Source: Halichondria panicea (taxonomy: Eukaryota; Porifera; Demospongiae; Suberitida; Halichondriidae). Taken from it: DNA of 64,000 bases. Every line of letters begins with the position of its first letter. Within the stretch, counting starts at the first letter, position 1. The position numbers were made by a program, and so were the translations under genes. The DNA lies in contig NC_087381.1 in NCBI RefSeq assembly GCF_963675165.1, positions 3,906,001-3,970,000 on the forward strand, given 5' to 3'. Shown here one piece after another: positions 44,953 to 56,589 of this stretch. Below the pieces are notes generated by a model. It did no database searches. It was not told the origin of the DNA and worked only from the letters and a program-made list of their open reading frames with translations.

Positions 44953-45620
44953 TAACCTGCGAGTAGTAGACAGGTAAGTTCTAACGCTCTAGACACCGAA
45001 GATTATCCTTACCTGAAGTTATTTCTTGAGAGTCTCTTCGTAGGGGACCAAGAAGTCTTTCTCTTAGCAGTCAGTTCTCTCATAAAATAAAATGGATTTC
45101 AGCACATGGCCTACTAATTATTGCGCATGCTCACGCATACGAACGTAGGCGGAATTTAATGACGTTATCACGCATGCAAACGTAGGCGGAAACCCAATTT
45201 CAATGACGTTTTCTAGAGGCTATTTTTTGAAATGTAAGTAACCAAGATCTGACGAGGCGATAACTTCGGATCGCAAAACGCTAGGGAGTGATCTCTAGTA
45301 ACGCCTTATCTATCTGCGCGAAAAGTCCGGTTTTCCTAGAGCCTGTCACATATTAGCAGCAATTGTATATTTAATAGCTATGAGCACAGACCTTTACTCG
45401 ACGCCGCACTAATGAAATAGAAAAATCGTGATAAAAAATGTGACTATTTACAGACATTTACAACTGATAATTGGAAAAGGTACCAGCGCACCAAAAAAAG
45501 AAGCATACAATGGGTAACTGCAAAGCAAAGCTTCCAGGTTTACTGACTTTGCACATGACTTTGCACACTGCAGAAGTAAGTAAGGTCATTGGCGAAGTAA
45601 GGTCATTGGCGAAGTAAGGT
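44953..45620. other. Intergenic, no gene seen
   Basis: A near-repeated phrase cacgcatRcRaacgtaggcggaa occurs at about 45133 and 45170. A triple gaagtaaggtcattggc unit lies at 45577-45625. Confidence 0.5.
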
Positions 45621-45622
45621 CA

Positions 45623-46230
45623 TTGGCAGACTTACAGGAACAGGAGGTAAGATACTACAATGTATTTACTACTTACCACCATAGATGTGTACCATTTGAT
45701 CAGCTTACATATATTTTTCACGGGGAGCAATGTGTGTCTAAAATTCTTATTATAATACTCACTTCAAATTTAGGAGGAGAATGTGGAAAACAGGCAGGAT
45801 ATATCATATCAAGCCATTTGAGTGGCAAGGAACTAAAGACAAGAGACAACAAAAAAGGCACTAGCAACGTCACTGAAAAATAACTTGAAAGGTGTGCAAA
45901 GAGTACCATCATTGCTTCTAACCAACCCAACCGAGTCCCTTGAAAGCTTAAATATTGAAAACTACCACATTCTAGATTGTGAACCTTTACACGACCTCAA
46001 AGGTCACTTGCATAATGCATAATATAATAGATGAGCTACCAAACAAATTGGAAGAACACTTACTAGCGTCTGAACTCTAAAGAAACTAAGTGGGGAGGCG
46101 ACTACAGACTAACTTGCATACACTTACTAGCGTTGCTAAGAAAAAGGGAAACTCCGTCGAAAATTAAACAACTTTTTGAAACGGCAGCACAAGAAAAAGC
46201 GTTCACCGAATCTTATTCTTAAATTTTACA
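45623..46230 (+). pseudogene. Transposon gene fragment (EPLHDLKGH motif)
   Basis: Pieces in shifting frames: YYNVFTTYHHRCVPFDQLTY (45650-45710), then NNLKGVQRVPSLLLTNP followed by NIENYHILDCEPLHDLKGHL (about 45877-46015). The LHDxxGH phrase and its surroundings recall transposase-like proteins of sponge transposons. No intact reading frame; exact family unknown. Confidence 0.45.
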
Positions 46231-46247
46231 ATGCTACATTTTGAGAA

Positions 46248-49022
46248 TTGTTTCATTCCCCAAAGGCAGTGTCCCTTAGAAGAATGTTTGGTATATACTT
46301 ATACGAGATTGTGAACTTAAAATCTACAAATACCAAATGGAGTGAAGACGAGGTGAATAGCCTAGTTGAGTTTATCCTCCTGATGGGTATTGGAGAGAAG
46401 TGGCCTACACACCAGTTCTGGTGTAGTGCTGGAGAGTTTGTGAAGCAAAGAACCAACTCTAGACACTTACGCTCAGGTATAAACTATACAATTGACTCCC
46501 ATAATTATTCATTCTCATTGATTGCAGAGGTAGTTGGATATCTTTTAAAGAAGTTCAAATCACCTGTTGTTACGCCAGCACAGAAGTTTTTTCTCCCACT
46601 CAGTATGTTTCTGTTGGTACGCAAATTCAACTTGAGACTCAAACTGTTGGTGTACAGACTCAGTCCGAAACGATTACTGGTAAAACTGTCTGTGTGCAGA
46701 CTGAAGGTCACGGAGCAGAGTTTTCTGATGATTTTATCGATTGTAGCGATAGTATTGCCGCAATATCAGAAAGGTTTTCAAAGGTTGCACTAGAAGAACT
46801 AACCCTAACAGTTCCTGGTGACTTCTTGCTTCACTCCGTCAAGGCAATGACAAGGCTTAGTAATAGCGGGAGATCTAATGTGCTCTATGGTTTAGCACAG
46901 AGCATTGGAACAATGCTCTCTTTTCCCCACGAAACGTATGCCAATGGGTATGCTTGAGTACATGTCAAACTTCTATTCCAGTCGTAATTTGCAAACGGTT
47001 AGTTTTGTAAATGTAAGTGCATAATTATGTTGTATGAGAGTGATTACATAATTATACATTTTTATATAGTGTACATTTATATAGTGTACATGTAATGTAG
47101 GTAATGCCATGCCCAGGTGACTATCGTCAATGGCAGCAGACCATGTATGCTCACTATGTATGCTCACTTTGGGCGAAAATGGCATCATGGCCCTTTATGG
47201 AGTGGTGTCGACACCCCGTCTGGAAGTTCGAAGCACATTGAAGAAGTAAATGTTTATTGTAGTGTTCATGTGTGTATGTTACCTTTATTACTTGCACTCA
47301 TTTTCAAATGGAAATGGATAGGCCAAAGTCAATGTGCCTGGGCTATCGGAGCGAACTGTTTAAAGGGACATTGAAAAAGTGCTTCTTCTGCAATACAGGT
47401 GCAATAATTATTTTACATTAATAAACATTTTACATTAATAAACATAAACTTTCGTGAACTGGACCCATTGCCATTGTTATAATAATCCGATCCGTACATT
47501 TTGTTGTTTTCAACATGTGTTGTTTTTATGTGTTGTACACAGCTTAGTGTGTTAGACGAAGCTGCTGAACTGCACCCTAATTCTTGGTGGTGGATCAAGG
47601 GTGATGGAGTAGACTTGCAGAGTGGGCTTGGAGAATCCATGAGGAAAAAATGGAGTGGAGATCTGGATTTAAACGATGGAAAACTTCAAAAGCAGTATGC
47701 CTCGTATGGAAGAGTTGTCGTTTATTCAAAATCTTGACGTAACAGACAAGAAAAAATTGCTCGACAATTTATGTACTTTATCGGCAAACATCATTCAACA
47801 TCGTGAATTTGTCACCGAGAGTAAGTTGTTCAATGTAAACTATTTAGTGTTCTGTTTTAATACTGTGTTTTAATACTGAGTGGTATAATTTTATTATGGT
47901 GTGTTATGGTGTGTTCCTGCTCTCTTAATTTCAGCTCTTAAGCAGAAAAGTACTGAGTTTGAACAAAAAGACCAGTAGAAATGCAGCGACAAGGCTAGGT
48001 TTGGCTTGGCGTGGGATGTTGAGTCGCTCAATGAGAAGGCAAGGATGTACCGTAACAATGTACCCAAAAAGTTGTGTGCTATTAAGGAGTCTATCGTGAA
48101 GTGTGTGTCTCAGTATAAGCGAACTCCAGCCACTCATGCATTGGTAATTATGGTAAGCGAGATGCACCTTATGCTTTGCCGGTTCAGTGCATACCATACC
48201 ATTCGTTAAAGGATTCGCACAGATTCAACAAGGTGATCAAGGAAATGGTACAGAGAAGGTGAAAGTGGCTGGTGAGACAATTCTGTATAGTACGTACTAT
48301 TATTGACAGTATGGCTACATATAAAGTGCTTTCTCCTATACCTTAAAATGAGTAAGTACCTGGTCTGTGTTTATCTTTCAGGATGCACTACAAATATGCA
48401 CTACAAATGGCGAGTGGAACAGTCTAAGAACAAAAGGCAATACAAGACCCTTGTCTGTGCTTTCTAAGATGAAAAATGATGGTCATGCTAACTCCCATTA
48501 GTGAGTATTATAGTGTAAACTGTACACGTAACTACATTGTATTTGGAAATTGTTGTATAATTCTATGTCTGTATGTATAGGAAAGCCCAATGGGACTGTC
48601 TACAGTTTAGTCCCAGTACCGCACGTCAGCAAATCATTGCTTAACGAGATTGCTTTATGGAAAGCTGAGGGATGCTCAAATGTCTTATCCTAATGGATAC
48701 ACACCCAAGCCATGGATTGACGGTAGGAATACCAAAACAATATATCAATTTTATGGTTAGTAATACGTACATGTATATTATCGGTGTTTTATCTGCCTGT
48801 ATCATTACGATATGATTGTTACAGGTTTGGAGGAAGAACTAGTTGACAAATTGCGATCAATTCTAGCTCAACTCTAGCTCAACTGGAATATTCCTATACC
48901 ATTAACAAATGGGATCAAGAAGGAGTGCCTTTTAAAACTCACTTGTATGTCCCAGAAGTACACCCTTTGACTGGCTGTATATTTTGTGAGCGTGAAGATG
49001 AAGGGCATGTGTTTAAGGTTTG
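46248..49022 (+). pseudogene. Uncharacterised multi-exon transposon gene, degraded
   Basis: Successive plus-strand pieces: KWPTHQFWCSAGEFVKQRTN (about 46400-46460); LLKKFKSPVV; after a frameshift near 46575 a Gln/Thr-rich stretch; then DCSDSIAAISERFSKVALEE and PGDFLLHSVKAMTRLSNSGR (46740-46880). Later come DYRQWQQTMYA (47120), GVDTPSGSSKHIEEV (47205), ELHPNSWWWIKGDGVDLQSG (47565-47625), KWSGDLDLNDGKLQKQYASY, AWDVESLNEKARMYRNNVPK (48006) and HPLTGCIFCEREDEGHVFK (about 48963-49018, just before a GT donor). Exons are bounded by plausible splice sites. The composition and order recall a widespread sponge transposon protein without an assigned function. Several stops and tandem duplications. Confidence 0.5.
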
Positions 49023-49140
49023 TGAACTAGTGTAATAGTCTAGGTCATTTTCAACGTTTATTGACCTCTGCTCTCTGTATGATAAAGTTTATGAAAGGCA
49101 CTATGACTATATAATTTATATATATATAGGTTATAGGCTG

Positions 49141-49257
49141 AGTCCAAGGTCTCTATGGGGTTTTGAGAACCGAAGGCCCGAGGCTGTAGCATCTCGAGCG
49201 TAGCGAGGGTGCTACTAAGGGCCTAAGGGTCTCAAAACTCCATAGTGACCGTTGGAC
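49141..49257. repeat. 117-bp palindrome-like inverted repeat
   Basis: Arms 49141-49179 and 49219-49257 are inverted copies (ctatggRgttttgagaMcc core). The centre, gctgtagcatctcgagcgta, is itself partly symmetrical. The arms could fold into a long hairpin. Confidence 0.8.
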
Positions 49258-50269
49258 GAGGTGATTTAGAATAGTGCTAAGCAAGCTAAGCTATTATTAA
49301 CACAAAGAAGACTCTGTTTCTACAAACCTCAAGCAACAAGCTTTGCTCTGGCTAGTCTACATAAAAAAAACTCACATTGAAGACATTGAAGGCAGTTTCC
49401 GTCTCTTGCATAGCAAAAACGGTTAATAGAAAGTTGTTATTCTACTTAGTAGTTAGCTCTGCACTATAGAGCACTAGCTATTGATAGCTGCTGAGATAAA
49501 AGCTACAAAGCGGCACTGCAGACTTTTAAAAATTAGTTTTTAATGATGCACTGCATCATGGTTACTATAATTATATGACTTCGGTGTACTTGTGCATGTA
49601 TAAAATAGATGTTGCTAAGCATTCCATGTATGATTGTGTAAAAAATGTTAAATGCATGTAGTGAACATATAATGGACCTCCATAGAAGACCTCTGAATGA
49701 CTGAGAGGTCTCTATGAGAAATAAAGGACCTCCAAGCAACCAATCAGATTGCACCATTTGTGACAAGCATTTTCTAAAAGATATTATAAAAATCTGTCAC
49801 AATGCAAGTGCTCGTACCTCAATGAAAAACAATCCAGAATATCCCCTCTCCACGTAAACCATGGCTGGTAGTGTCCTGTTCAACGATGGACAGTCCCATC
49901 ATTTAATAAAATGTTACCATCCCTGTCCACATATTGCCATTTTAAATACCTAAGACGAACAGTAAACACTGGGAAACTAGGAACAATGTAGGAAATAGTA
50001 TCTCCCAGGTCCACAATAGTAAATTCTTCTTTGTCATTATCATAGACCTGTTCTGATTCAGCTCTCTGTTCTGCCATTGTACTGCTTGCCTTCCTTGACT
50101 AGACTCCACCTCATCATGAAGTCGTCATTGGAATGTAAGGAATTTATATTAACTCCTTCTTCGTCTTTATTACCTCCACTTTAAGGAATGTAAAGCACGT
50201 GAGCTTAACCGCGTGTCGTACCTCCTCTGCTGCTGATCAATGCTGGGTACTATACTAATTCTAGATAAA
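49258..50269. other. Intergenic with dispersed repeat
   Basis: 49435-49500 shares a block (attctacttagtagttagct, then ctctgcact) with 16298-16345. The minus strand at 50077-49880 has a 65-codon open frame (DLGDTISYIVPSFPVFTVRL) of unknown family. Nothing else supported. Confidence 0.45.
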
Positions 50270-50940
50270 GAACATCTTGAATGCTGGCGCCGCCACTTTG
50301 TGCTAGCTCTTTGCAAGGACTACAGCTTGGTCATAGTCTCCTCTTACAGTTCTGCAAACGAACGGAACGTCTCTATGGAAAACACTTAATCACTCCCAAT
50401 ATGCACTTGCATATGCATTTGAAATCATGTATTCAAGACTATGGACCACTGCATGGTTTCTGGCTGTATGCATTTGAAGGATACAATGGACCTAATAATA
50501 ATCGCTCAGCTGATGAACCGCTTCCTTCATGATAATAGTGTGCTTTGTGCCCAGTGTCCGAGTGAGTTCAGTGAATCATTTGCTCCAGAATCCAATCTGA
50601 TTTTGTTGGGTCTCTAGCGGATACTTTAGTACAAGTCTCAAGAGGCGCATTTAGTTCACAATGGACTGTTCCACATGATGTTGTTTTGTCTTCTTTTCGC
50701 TCGAAACACATACTAAATAGTTATTTAAATGGCTATTTGCAGCAAATCCTGTATGCAAATACGTACTCGTCTGTAAATATGAAAAGCAAACAATTAGGTT
50801 GCTCTAAAAGTCGATCGAGTTCTTCTTCAATAGTGCTTGCTTTATGGAAAACTGATTTGTTTGGACAACCTTCTCTGTTAGATGTCGATGATGTTGAACC
50901 ACAATTGAAGAGAAAGTTTATACCCACCTGCCTAGTTGAC
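50270..50940 (+). pseudogene. CACTA-like transposase C-terminal fragment
   Basis: RTERLYGKHLITPNMHLHMH followed by LKSCIQDYGPLHGFWLYAFE (50340-50480) aligns by eye with the block at 2130-2260 of the first copy (ESLYGKEQYTINLHLHAHLK and so on). The continuing sequence to 50940 has stops near 50531 and 50615, and a further open piece with NMKSKQLGCSKSRSSSSSIV. No upstream core is attached. Confidence 0.65.
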
Positions 50941-52860
50941 AGCTAACCCCCTCCGACAACAGCAACTGATCACTGGAGTCCATCTTCAGGTAGATCGGAG
51001 TAGCAAGAGCCTTGTCTTCAAAGACGATATCCAATTCAAGTTTCCCATCAGGCTTGTGGTCATATGTAAATGCTGCCTTGTCTACCGGTTTAAGACTTCT
51101 CTTCTTCATTCGGGTCGCTGCGGCCACTGGCTCCTGTGTCGACTACCCCATACGCTGGGATGCCCTGTACTTCAACTAAAGCACGACGAGGGTGGCTCCC
51201 CTCATAAGGAACACGTTCTAATTTAACGTCTGAGTTAACGTCTGAGTCACTATCCGACGTATACAGGTAGGTCACATTACTGCCCCCAATTGGCTTGGTC
51301 TGGATGGCGGCTTTCAGTCTATTGCCATTGCTGTAGCCTCTGCCAGAACTCTCCTTGCTTGGTGCCTTCTCTGATGACGATTATGGCAGGTCAAGGTCCT
51401 TGGTTTCATCGGACGCCTACGGTCGGCAGAGAACTTATCGCCATGGTTCGAGCTGGGGCTCGTCCCTTTGTCTGGAAACCTCTTCCTTGGGGTCTGGAGT
51501 GTTCCACGTACATCTGTCTGCGTTTGATGTCTTGTTGTCTTGTTTGGCCACACCAGACACAAGGGCAACAGACCTTCCTGCAGCTGGCTGTACAGCATCG
51601 TCTCACGCGTCTCAGACTTTAGGTCATCTCGGCCATAGGCTAGCTGGAACTGCCTCTCCAGTCTCCTTAGATAGTCTGCTACCGCTTGTCTCTTGCATGT
51701 CTAAAATCCTGGACACTACCACCTGGGTCCATTCTCCTTGAGAGTTCACTGGTGGCTGACTGGTAGGTGGATCTGTGCTGATCAGGTTCCACTCCTGAAG
51801 GGCCTTTCCTCTCAGATGTCCAGCCAGCTGCTCTTCACCGGACCACATAGCTGCTCTCTCTAGAGTAGGCAACCAGTCCTCGAACCTAGTCTCCTCGTGT
51901 TCACCGGTCGACTGGTGGTGCTCTACCCGACGTACGGCGGTCGTCAGTAGTGACAATCCTGGTTAATTTATTTCCGGATAGACCATTACCAGAAAATCGT
52001 CTGGAGCCTGGGCGTGGTAGAGAACGATCAGTATTCGAGATCGATGCTGGATTGGGGGCCCCCGCAGCTGGAGTCGTCGGTTCATCAAGCGTTCGGCTAG
52101 TAAACCTATGCGTGCATTCCAACTCGCGAACCCGGGTTCAATTTCCCCGATCTTTATTATCACACTCATTCACACACCTAACACAATTGTTCACAATTTA
52201 ATTTCCACATATTTTTCACTCTTTGTTTCACACAATCATTAAGACCTCTTACCTCCTCTCTTACCTCCTCTCTTGCTAATGGCCTTGAGAGATGACTGCA
52301 CAGACAGCCATGTTTCCTGTTCCCGTCGCAGCTCGGCAGTTGCTCATCCGCTGCTCCGCTTCGAACAGGGCCTGCTTCAGTTCCGAGTCAGGGTCGGTCT
52401 CCTGCATGGTGGTCACATTAGAGTCTTGTCTCTCCCATTGTTCGGAGTCGGACAACAAAAGTTCTTCTTCTCTAGCACTTCCTGGGGCTCTTGTCCAATG
52501 GGCTCTGCCGGTTCCATCTGTATCTCCAGGAAATATCCTTCAGAATCACTCAACTTGATCATCCGGACATTGTTTTCTTCCTCGGTAGCAAACAGCCACG
52601 CTTGTACCTTCATGGGTTCTCTGCCACTATCCGACAGTTTCCCATCTATCATCTGTCTATGGCTTTCAACCATCGCAAGGTGAGTCTCCGAGAGTTCAGT
52701 GGTAGTGCCCGTGGCCTAAGCCACGCATGCGCACTATCTCGCACATGGCTCCTCCTTGACCTCGAGTTCCGTCTGTCCAGGAGTATCGAATCTCTCTTCA
52801 AAGAAAGTCAGTCTCGGCAAAATCGGCAAAATGTAACTTCGCTAGCTAGCTGAACTCAAT
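50918..52860 (-). mobile_element. Ty3/gypsy retrotransposon 2, inverted gag-protease fragment
   Basis: Minus-strand pieces match element 1: RFEDWLPTLERAAMW and LAGHLRGKALQEWN (near 51880-51795), an incomplete zinc-knuckle region (CPCVWCGQT, near 51560), protease AYGVVDTGAS (near 51140) and KMDSSDQLLLSEGV (near 50960), the last also found at 6271-6310. Upstream gag pieces lie at 52673-52276 (acidic) and 52122-51901. No RT, integrase or LTR remains. Frameshifts throughout. Confidence 0.78.
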
Positions 52861-52964
52861 CACTTTGTTAATATAATTCATATAACACGAGACTGCCCTA
52901 AGGCATCACAGTATTGACGTGGCAGCCCTAAGGCCCACGCCTTACAATTAGTCACTTGGTTACA

Positions 52965-53183
52965 GTTACTTCTTACTTCATGCCTTCATACAATAATTAT
53001 TGTTTATTTTCATAATTGTGAAATGTGTAAAAAAGATTGTTAATTAGTGGGGGTGGTCAGTTGCTAGGTAACGATGATGATGTCATGGTACCCCCAGGAT
53101 CTAAGCTATCTGTAGGAAATTGATTACAATGCATTGTTCATGAGATATGTATTTTTAAAGAAAAATGTGTAGCCGGGAAAGGG
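52965..53183. mobile_element. piggyBac-type MITE, partial inverted copy
   Basis: This is the reverse complement of about 10604-10885. It ends in gccgggaaaggg just before TTAA (53184-53187), so one terminus is intact and the other side (beyond about 52965) is lost. It lacks two tandem duplications present in the complete copy. Confidence 0.8.
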
Positions 53184-53187
53184 TTAA

Positions 53188-53445
53188 AGTAACAATATAA
53201 TAATGTTGTTAATAAAACAATTATTCTTGGTAAGTTTAAGTCCTAAGTAATAGTTAAACTTACAAACTAACTGTTACTGTGATAATTACATTTTGTAATA
53301 ATGACAACCACTCACTAAAAAAAGGTTTTCAAAATAACTTTTTGGTGGTTTTAAGTCCAAAATATAGTTGAACTTACAAACTAATTGTTATCATGATAAT
53401 TACATTTTGTTAATTACATTTTGTTACTAATGACAACCATTTAGT
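53188..53445. repeat. Imperfect direct duplication (about 118 bp)
   Basis: The sequence at about 53230-53315 (acttacaaactaactgttac, then tgataattacattttgtaa) recurs at about 53350-53440 with substitutions and an inner doubled ttaattacattttg (53394-53424). Confidence 0.7.
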
Positions 53446-54099
53446 TATTTTAATATATAGGGTATACTTGCTAACTTCAGTAAGCCATTACGGAGCATGC
53501 ACGCTTCACCAAAACCAAACTTGAATGTACTGTCAATAAATCGCTCATAACAATACAAAACTGTGACCACGTAATTCATGACTAACGCAGTGTGTGTGTG
53601 TGAGTGACTGAATGTCAGTGGTTTTTGTGAAGGCATTGTCGGGCATGCCAAGTAGAACAAATAAGCAAACCTCTTTAGTGTATTCCAAATCAAAAAGAGA
53701 TAACCTGCCCTTTCTAACGACTGCGCTTTGCACAACACCAATTGCTCGACGAAGATGAAATACATTTCAGTGCCATCTTCTGGGGCCAATTCTTGGGCTA
53801 CCACTTGATGCAACAACTTCTGGATCATCAGTCATCTACAAGGTCAAAAAAAAGTGTGTAAAACTTTTGAATGATGTACGTGTGTGTGTGCATGTGCGTG
53901 TATGAATACGCAGTGTAGGTGTACGAATGCGTGTGTGTGTGTGTACACCAACACACACTGTACACCAACACACACTGTACACCAACACACACACGCATTC
54001 GTACACACATGCTTACACCTAACCTGATAGAGACTTTGAGCTGTGGCGTTTTTCTTGGGTTGTACACACAGGAGGTAGTACAGAAGTTTTAAGGGCTTA
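53446..54099 (-). other. Unassigned sequence with open frame and microsatellite
   Basis: The minus strand at 53828-53445 is open for 127 codons (ELAPEDGTEMYFIFVEQLVL) with no recognised domain. Three copies of tgtacaccaacacacac (about 53940-53990) and a GT run (53880-53945) separate it from the next exons. Confidence 0.35.
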
Positions 54100-55128
54100 C
54101 ATCATCACCTAAAGTGGAGTTGTTCTATGATATCCTTGATGTCCTTCCTCTTAATTTTTCAAAGATGGCAGGTGCCCACTTCTGAGTATATTCTTCAACA
54201 AATGAGCGATGTACAGACTGTTTGCAGAGGACCAAATCCAATTCTTGTTCAATCTACAACATGCATATAACATTGTATTACACAGGCTAGATGCTACACA
54301 GGCTAGATGCGTTTTTAGAGCTTAGAGCAGGATATGTTTCTAAATTCAATGTAACCGACTTTTGATTATGTAACATGTCCTTTCGACGGTAACTGTACGT
54401 TGTCTTCATAAGTGGTAGAGCAACGTCTTCTCTTGGGTTTTCCTTCTCCATTTCTATATCAATTGCATTAAAAATAGAATATCTATTTCCAACTTTACGC
54501 TTTTTCGGGCGGATGCTCTGTGGATCGCTTTCTTTTCTTTTCAATATTGTACACCAATTGTTTACAACAACTGAAAGCCAAATGTTAAATACATTACACC
54601 CTGAGTCCTGATAGTTGGCAACGAGTTAGGCGTAGTTTTTTCTTCAATTGCGGCCATTATGTTGGGTTTCCACCTATGCGAAAGTCAATATGTCTGACGG
54701 CGTGAAACGGAGCTGTCAAACCATGAGGACTCAGAGAATGATGTTGGGGGGGTCAGTACTACTCAGACTTTCGGTCACAGTGGGCTACATGTTGTGTAAG
54801 ACATTATTTTAAAGACATTATTAAAATAGATAGTTTAACATGTTTTTAACCTTCGGATTGGCTTTGCTACTTATCAATCTAGAAATCTTCTTGACCTGAC
54901 CAAGTGGTTTCACTAGTGACTTCACATCCATGAATGCAGCGCAGTTCATCTGTTGCATATGACAAAGTGTATTATGACAAAGTGACCAATGTAAAGTCAT
55001 TTCTCAGTGGCTCAGTGGCTAACTAAGTTTGGTACGTTATTGCTTACCTTTAAAACTTTCACAAACTGCTTCAGGTAGACTGAGCCTACAGGTAGACTGA
55101 GCCTAATTGGAAGTAATGGTTCCTCCAT
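54100..55128 (-). CDS. Multi-exon gene, unknown family (possible partner of the plus-strand gene)
   Basis: Minus ATG at 55128 (MEEPLLPIRLSLP). Exon 1 is 55128-55048 (donor gtaagc) and contains a 17-bp tandem duplication that changes its frame. Exon 2 is 54949-54851 (FMDVKSLVKPLGQVKKISRL). A later exon near 54544-54330 encodes a basic region (DPQSIRPKKRKVGNRYSIFN) and YPALSS; one at 54255-54110 (acceptor tgtag) encodes EQELDLVLCKQSVHRSFVEE and FEKLRGRTSR. The basic motif RPKKRKV resembles a nuclear localisation signal. It starts about 240 bp from, and divergent to, the plus-strand gene at 55369, so a shared promoter and a common transposon origin are possible. Exon 3 limits are uncertain. Confidence 0.4.
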
Positions 55129-55368
55129 CTTTTAAGAGTATAGTTTCACTAGTATCTAGCTTGCTTAGCTCAGAGAGAGAATAGACAGCTGTACTACTGC
55201 GCATGCTCGAATTTGACTATAGCAACCAAGCTCCATGTGCAGCTCCTTCCTCCCTCCTTTATCTGGCATGCATAGAATCAGGTGATGCTCTCTATGGGCT
55301 ATAAATAGAATAATAAAATGGCCTTGGATCAACCATACATTACTACTATACTTTATCTATGGAAGCAG

Positions 55369-56287
55369 TAGTGCTACAATTAGCTGCTATGATTGCAACT
55401 TTAGTGCCCCAGGTAGAAGACTTTGGCTAAGCCGTTTGCGGGAGTTCACAGTGAAGATGAAGATTTTCATGCTGTGTGTAAAATTGATGGATGCACAACT
55501 GAATACGCTAAGTATTCTTCCCTAGTTTCTCATGTGTACAGAAAGCATGTAAGTACAGAAAGCATGTAAGTCCTGCTAATGAAAAAAGCTCTGACGGAAA
55601 TGAATGAATGCTTTAGTTACACTACTATACCGAATATCGAGTTACGAGCTGCAAAAAAAGAAGGCTGCACTTTATATTTTAAACTTGGATGAAACATGTA
55701 GTTGGTGAAACACAAGCTGTGTTCTCTCATACCTTTAAAAGAATGGAGGCTGGTGTTGGTGAACATTTATCGAGAAGGTACCCCAAGTGTCAGTGAGATG
55801 TTTGCTAGTGTGATGGATCCGTTTCAAGGTCAACTTTGTACGTAACAATACATTCATTTTGCTTAAGTGAAAATTGGACCTGTCACAAATTTTTCTGGGT
55901 ACAAGAGAAAATTGAAATCCGATACTTTTCAATAGAAGAGACATTCATGGATTCTACAATGCGTGACATGTCACACAGCGAAGACTCCGAGGTCTTACAA
56001 ATCATTGCTTATTTTGATGAAATTGAACTGTTAGGATCTAGCACCAAAAAGCACAAACTGGGTTGCTTGTTCTTCACGCTCGGTAATGTACACCCAAAGT
56101 TTCGTTCTCAGCTTAAAAGTTTGTAGCTGCTATTGGAAGCAATCTGATAATAAGACGCCATGGTTTGAACTTGTTTCTTGAGCCATTTGTTGAAAGTATG
56201 AAAACTTTGTCGACGGAAAGTCTCAATCAAAGGTGAATGTCGTGTCTTTAAGGTCGGTCTGCTTGCTGATACATTAGCAGCACATGC
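55369..56287 (+). pseudogene. Transposon gene, 5' part, interrupted by gypsy element 3
   Basis: ATG at 55369 opens MEAVVLQLAAMIATLVPQ with a gtagaa donor. The next piece has a C2H2-like finger CKIDGCTTEYAKYSSLVSHV-YRKH. Further blocks are EVLQIIAYFDEIELLGSSTK and KKHKLGCLFFTLGNVHPKFR (55990-56100), IIRRHGLNLFLEPFVESMKT (about 56150-56210) and GLLADTLAAHA, which stops at the insertion site. The arrangement (finger, then FxLGNxxPKxRS) recalls large transposon proteins of sponges and cnidarians. Several frames are broken. It continues at 61033. Confidence 0.55.
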
Positions 56288-56543
56288 TGTAACAGACTAG
56301 CCTCTCTAGCCTGTTAGTGAGGGAGTGAGGGAACTATCCTGGATCTTTTTAACAGTGTTTCAATTGATATATATGACTTTTTAAGCAACAACAATAACAA
56401 TACAGATAATTCTAGTCCTACTTTTATACACCAAATAAAAGAAACTTCTGGAATTGTCTTTCCAAGTCCTTACTAAATTCTAGAATCATCCTGCAACACA
56501 ACCACAAACCACTAAATTACTGAACTTTAATAAACCATTTACA
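56288..56543 (-). repeat. 3' LTR of gypsy element 3 (256 bp)
   Basis: Same sequence as the 5' LTR, but with a doubled gtgaggga (about 56317-56332) and extra tttcaattg and taacaatacagataat stretches. It lacks about 45 bp near the end that adjoins the coding part. Confidence 0.92.
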
Positions 56544-56558
56544 TCTCCCTCCTTCTTC
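56544..56558 (-). promoter_or_regulatory. Polypurine tract
   Basis: The minus strand reads GAAGAAGGAGGGAGA immediately upstream of the 3' LTR, as expected for the plus-strand primer of an LTR retrotransposon. Confidence 0.85.
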
Positions 56559-56589
56559 AGCGTCAAATAGAAAGGGCGTCTGCATTCGG

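Noticed and set aside
52095-52160. Possible tRNA-derived SINE with A/B-box-like motifs (gggttcaatttcc)
   Set aside because: Spacing is short, and the minus strand is a coding part of the gypsy gag, which explains the sequence.
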